In this document: positions 62,576 through 64,000 of the stretch, one piece after another | How the letters are laid out: each line of letters opens with the position of its first letter | Position numbering within the stretch: position 1 is the first letter of the stretch | Origin: 66-474 sp035281745 | GTDB taxonomy: Bacteria > Pseudomonadota > Gammaproteobacteria > Xanthomonadales > Rhodanobacteraceae | Length of the DNA stretch: 64,000 bases | Direction of reading: 5' to 3' | NCBI GenBank assembly: GCA_035281745.1 | Contig: DATEDI010000040.1 | Location: 275,407-339,406, forward strand | Translations under genes and position numbers: made by a program | Notes under the pieces: generated by a model | Told to the model about the DNA's origin: nothing | What the model saw: only the letters and a program-made list of their open reading frames with translations | Databases searched by the model: none

Positions 62576-64000
62576 TCATCCCGCCGCCTCTTTCGCAAGC
62601 AGCGGTGCATCACGCATGGCCTTGTACTCGCGCGCGGCACGCACGAAGCCGTTGAACAGTGGGTGGCCGTCGCGCGGAGTCGAGGTGAATTCCGGGTGGA
62701 ACTGGCAGGCCAGGAACCACGGGTGCTTCTGCGCCGGCAGTTCGATGATCTCCACCAGATCGTCCACCGACAGACCCGCGATCACGAGGCCCGCCTTCTC
62801 CAACCGTTCTCGATAATGATTGTTGAATTCGAAGCGATGGCGATGGCGCTCGCGGATGGTGTCGGCGCCATACAGTTCGCGCGCGAGCGTACCGGCCTTC
62901 AGCCGGCATTCCTGCGCGCCGAGGCGCATGGTGCCGCCGAGATCGGACGCTTCGTCGCGACGCTGCACTTCGCCCGCACCCTGCGTCCACTCGGTGATCA
63001 GCGCAATCACCGGGTCGGCACAATCGCGATCGTTTTCGGTGGAACCCGCGCCGGGGATCCCGGCTATATCGCGCGCGAACTCCACCACCGCCGCGTGCAT
63101 GCCGTAGCAGATGCCGAAATACGGGATGCCGCGTTCGCGCGCGTACTTCACGGTCTGGATCTTGCCCTCGAACCCGCGCTTGCCGAAGCCACCGGGAACC
63201 AGGATCGCGTCGGCATCGTGCAGCACTGTGTCGGCGCCGTGCGTCTCGATGTTCTCCGAATCGATCCATTCAAGCTGGACGCGCGTCGCGTTGTGGATGC
63301 CGCCGTGGCGCAGCGCCTCGCCCAGCGATTTGTAGGCATCCTTGTGTTCGACGTACTTGCCGACGATATAGACGCGCACCTCGTCCTTGGGATTCTCGAT
63401 TGCATCGACCGTGCGCCGCCACTCCGCCAAATCGGTGGGCTTGGCATCGAGGCGCAGACGCTCGACCACGATGTCGTCCAGCCCTTCCTTGTGCAGCCAC
63501 AACGGCAGCTTGTAGATCGTGTCGGCATCGGCGGCGCTGATCACTGCGCTTTCCGGCACGTTGGTGAACAGGGCGATCTTGCGGCGCTCGGATTCCGGCA
63601 GCGGTTCTTCGCAGCGGCACACCAGGATGTCGGGCTGGATGCCGAGCGCGCGCAATTCCTTGACCGAATGTTGCGTCGGTTTGGTTTTGATTTCGCCAGC
63701 GGCCTTGATGAACGGCACCAGCGTCAGGTGCATGAACAGCACCTTGTCGGCGCCGCGCTCGATGCGCAGTTGGCGCGCGGCTTCCAGGAACGGCTGCGAT
63801 TCGATGTCGCCGACGGTGCCGCCAATCTCGACCAGCGCCACGTCGAAACCGCGCGTGGCCTCATCGATCACGTGCTTGATCTGGTTGGTGATGTGCGGGA
63901 TCACCTGCACGGTGGCGCCGAGATAATCGCCGCGGCGTTCCTTGCGGATCACGGCTTCGTAGATCTTGCCGGTGGTGATGGAATTCTTGCCCGACAGGCG
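62576..64000 (-). CDS. pyrG: CTP synthase (5' end outside window)
   Basis: About 474 residues visible. The window cuts the N-terminal synthetase domain; the frame is open to 64000. Seen: KIYEAVIRKERRGDYLGATVQVIPHITNQIK, VALVEIGGTVGDIESQPFLEAARQL, and RALGIQPDILVCRCEEPL. The C-terminal GATase1 domain has the nucleophile Cys in GIPYFGICYGMHAAVVEFARD and the His-Glu pair in ACQFHPEFTSTPRDGHPLFNGF. It makes CTP from UTP with glutamine as amide donor. First of the pyrG-kdsA-eno cluster, the typical order. Confidence 0.96.
   Translation of the reverse strand, partial: RLSGKNSITTGKIYEAVIRKERRGDYLGATVQVIPHITNQIKHVIDEATRGFDVALVEIGGTVGDIESQPFLEAARQLRIERGADKVLFMHLTLVPFIKAAGEIKTKPTQHSVKELRALGIQPDILVCRCEEPLPESERRKIALFTNVPESAVISAADADTIYKLPLWLHKEGLDDIVVERLRLDAKPTDLAEWRRTVDAIENPKDEVRVYIVGKYVEHKDAYKSLGEALRHGGIHNATRVQLEWIDSENIETHGADTVLHDADAILVPGGFGKRGFEGKIQTVKYARERGIPYFGICYGMHAAVVEFARDIAGIPGAGSTENDRDCADPVIALITEWTQGAGEVQRRDEASDLGGTMRLGAQECRLKAGTLARELYGADTIRERHRHRFEFNNHYRERLEKAGLVIAGLSVDDLVEIIELPAQKHPWFLACQFHPEFTSTPRDGHPLFNGFVRAAREYKAMRDAPLLAKEAAG

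Overview
The window is a gene-dense, GC-rich stretch of an apparently normal chromosome. It contains no rRNA operon, CRISPR array, transposase or phage genes. Gene content and order (asmA-like/mutY/yggX; pyrG-kdsA-eno-ftsB-surE-pcm-nlpD; a TIGR02999-type ECF sigma factor beside a Ser/Thr kinase; a DUF6491 protein) point to Gammaproteobacteria, order Lysobacterales (Xanthomonadales), probably a Rhodanobacteraceae-like organism. This is inference from gene families, not a taxonomic search.

Layout. 1-3.5 kb: ftsY (cut by the left edge), a short AsmA-like protein, mutY and yggX on the plus strand. 3.4-9.5 kb: a DUF6491 protein, a fatty-acid/sterol hydroxylase, a multicopper oxidase with a small exported partner, then a cysteine-synthase-like enzyme, a glutathione transferase, an AhpD-like protein and a conserved hypothetical. 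9.7-14.4 kb (minus strand): tRNA-Phe, an alkyltransferase-like protein, a small membrane protein, rlmB, rnr and a DUF4242 protein. 14.5-20.6 kb: a di-haem peroxidase, a TPR Ser/Thr kinase, its ECF sigma factor and a peroxiredoxin, then tRNA-Leu. 20.6-25.2 kb: a TonB-dependent receptor, YfiR, sensor kinase and response regulator operon. 25.4-32.6 kb: a small protein, an outer-membrane barrel and a CzcCBA-like metal efflux operon. 32.7-39.8 kb: dipeptidyl peptidase, a VOC protein, and a tandem glycine riboswitch controlling gcvP. 39.8-49.5 kb: sirtuin, glutathione reductase, ppnN, MarC, an SDR, grxD, sodB, glmM and folP. 49.6-57.9 kb: a TPR signalling protein, ftsH-rlmE, yhbY, nlpD and a DedA-like protein. 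58-64 kb (minus strand): pcm, surE, ftsB, eno, kdsA and pyrG (cut by the right edge).

The most unusual feature is a set of dispersed palindromic repeats. At least three families occupy intergenic gaps. One family (three hairpins, about 130 bp, variable centre) has a copy in the gcvP leader just downstream of the glycine riboswitch. Two repeat-like segments sit in frame inside the essential or central enzymes enolase and glycine dehydrogenase, adding roughly 38 and 25 residues in places where relatives are expected to have short loops. This resembles the protein-invading palindromic elements known from Rickettsia, but in a different lineage. I did not find an obvious new defence or biosynthetic system. 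The YfiR-linked receptor/kinase operon and the repeat invasion are the best candidates for follow-up.

Many neighbouring genes overlap by one to four bases (ATGA, GTGA or TGATG junctions), showing tight translational coupling, and several starts were chosen on that basis. Redox and stress functions are strongly represented: a peroxiredoxin, an Fe-type SOD, a glutathione reductase, a monothiol glutaredoxin, a GST, an AhpD-like protein, YggX and a di-haem peroxidase.
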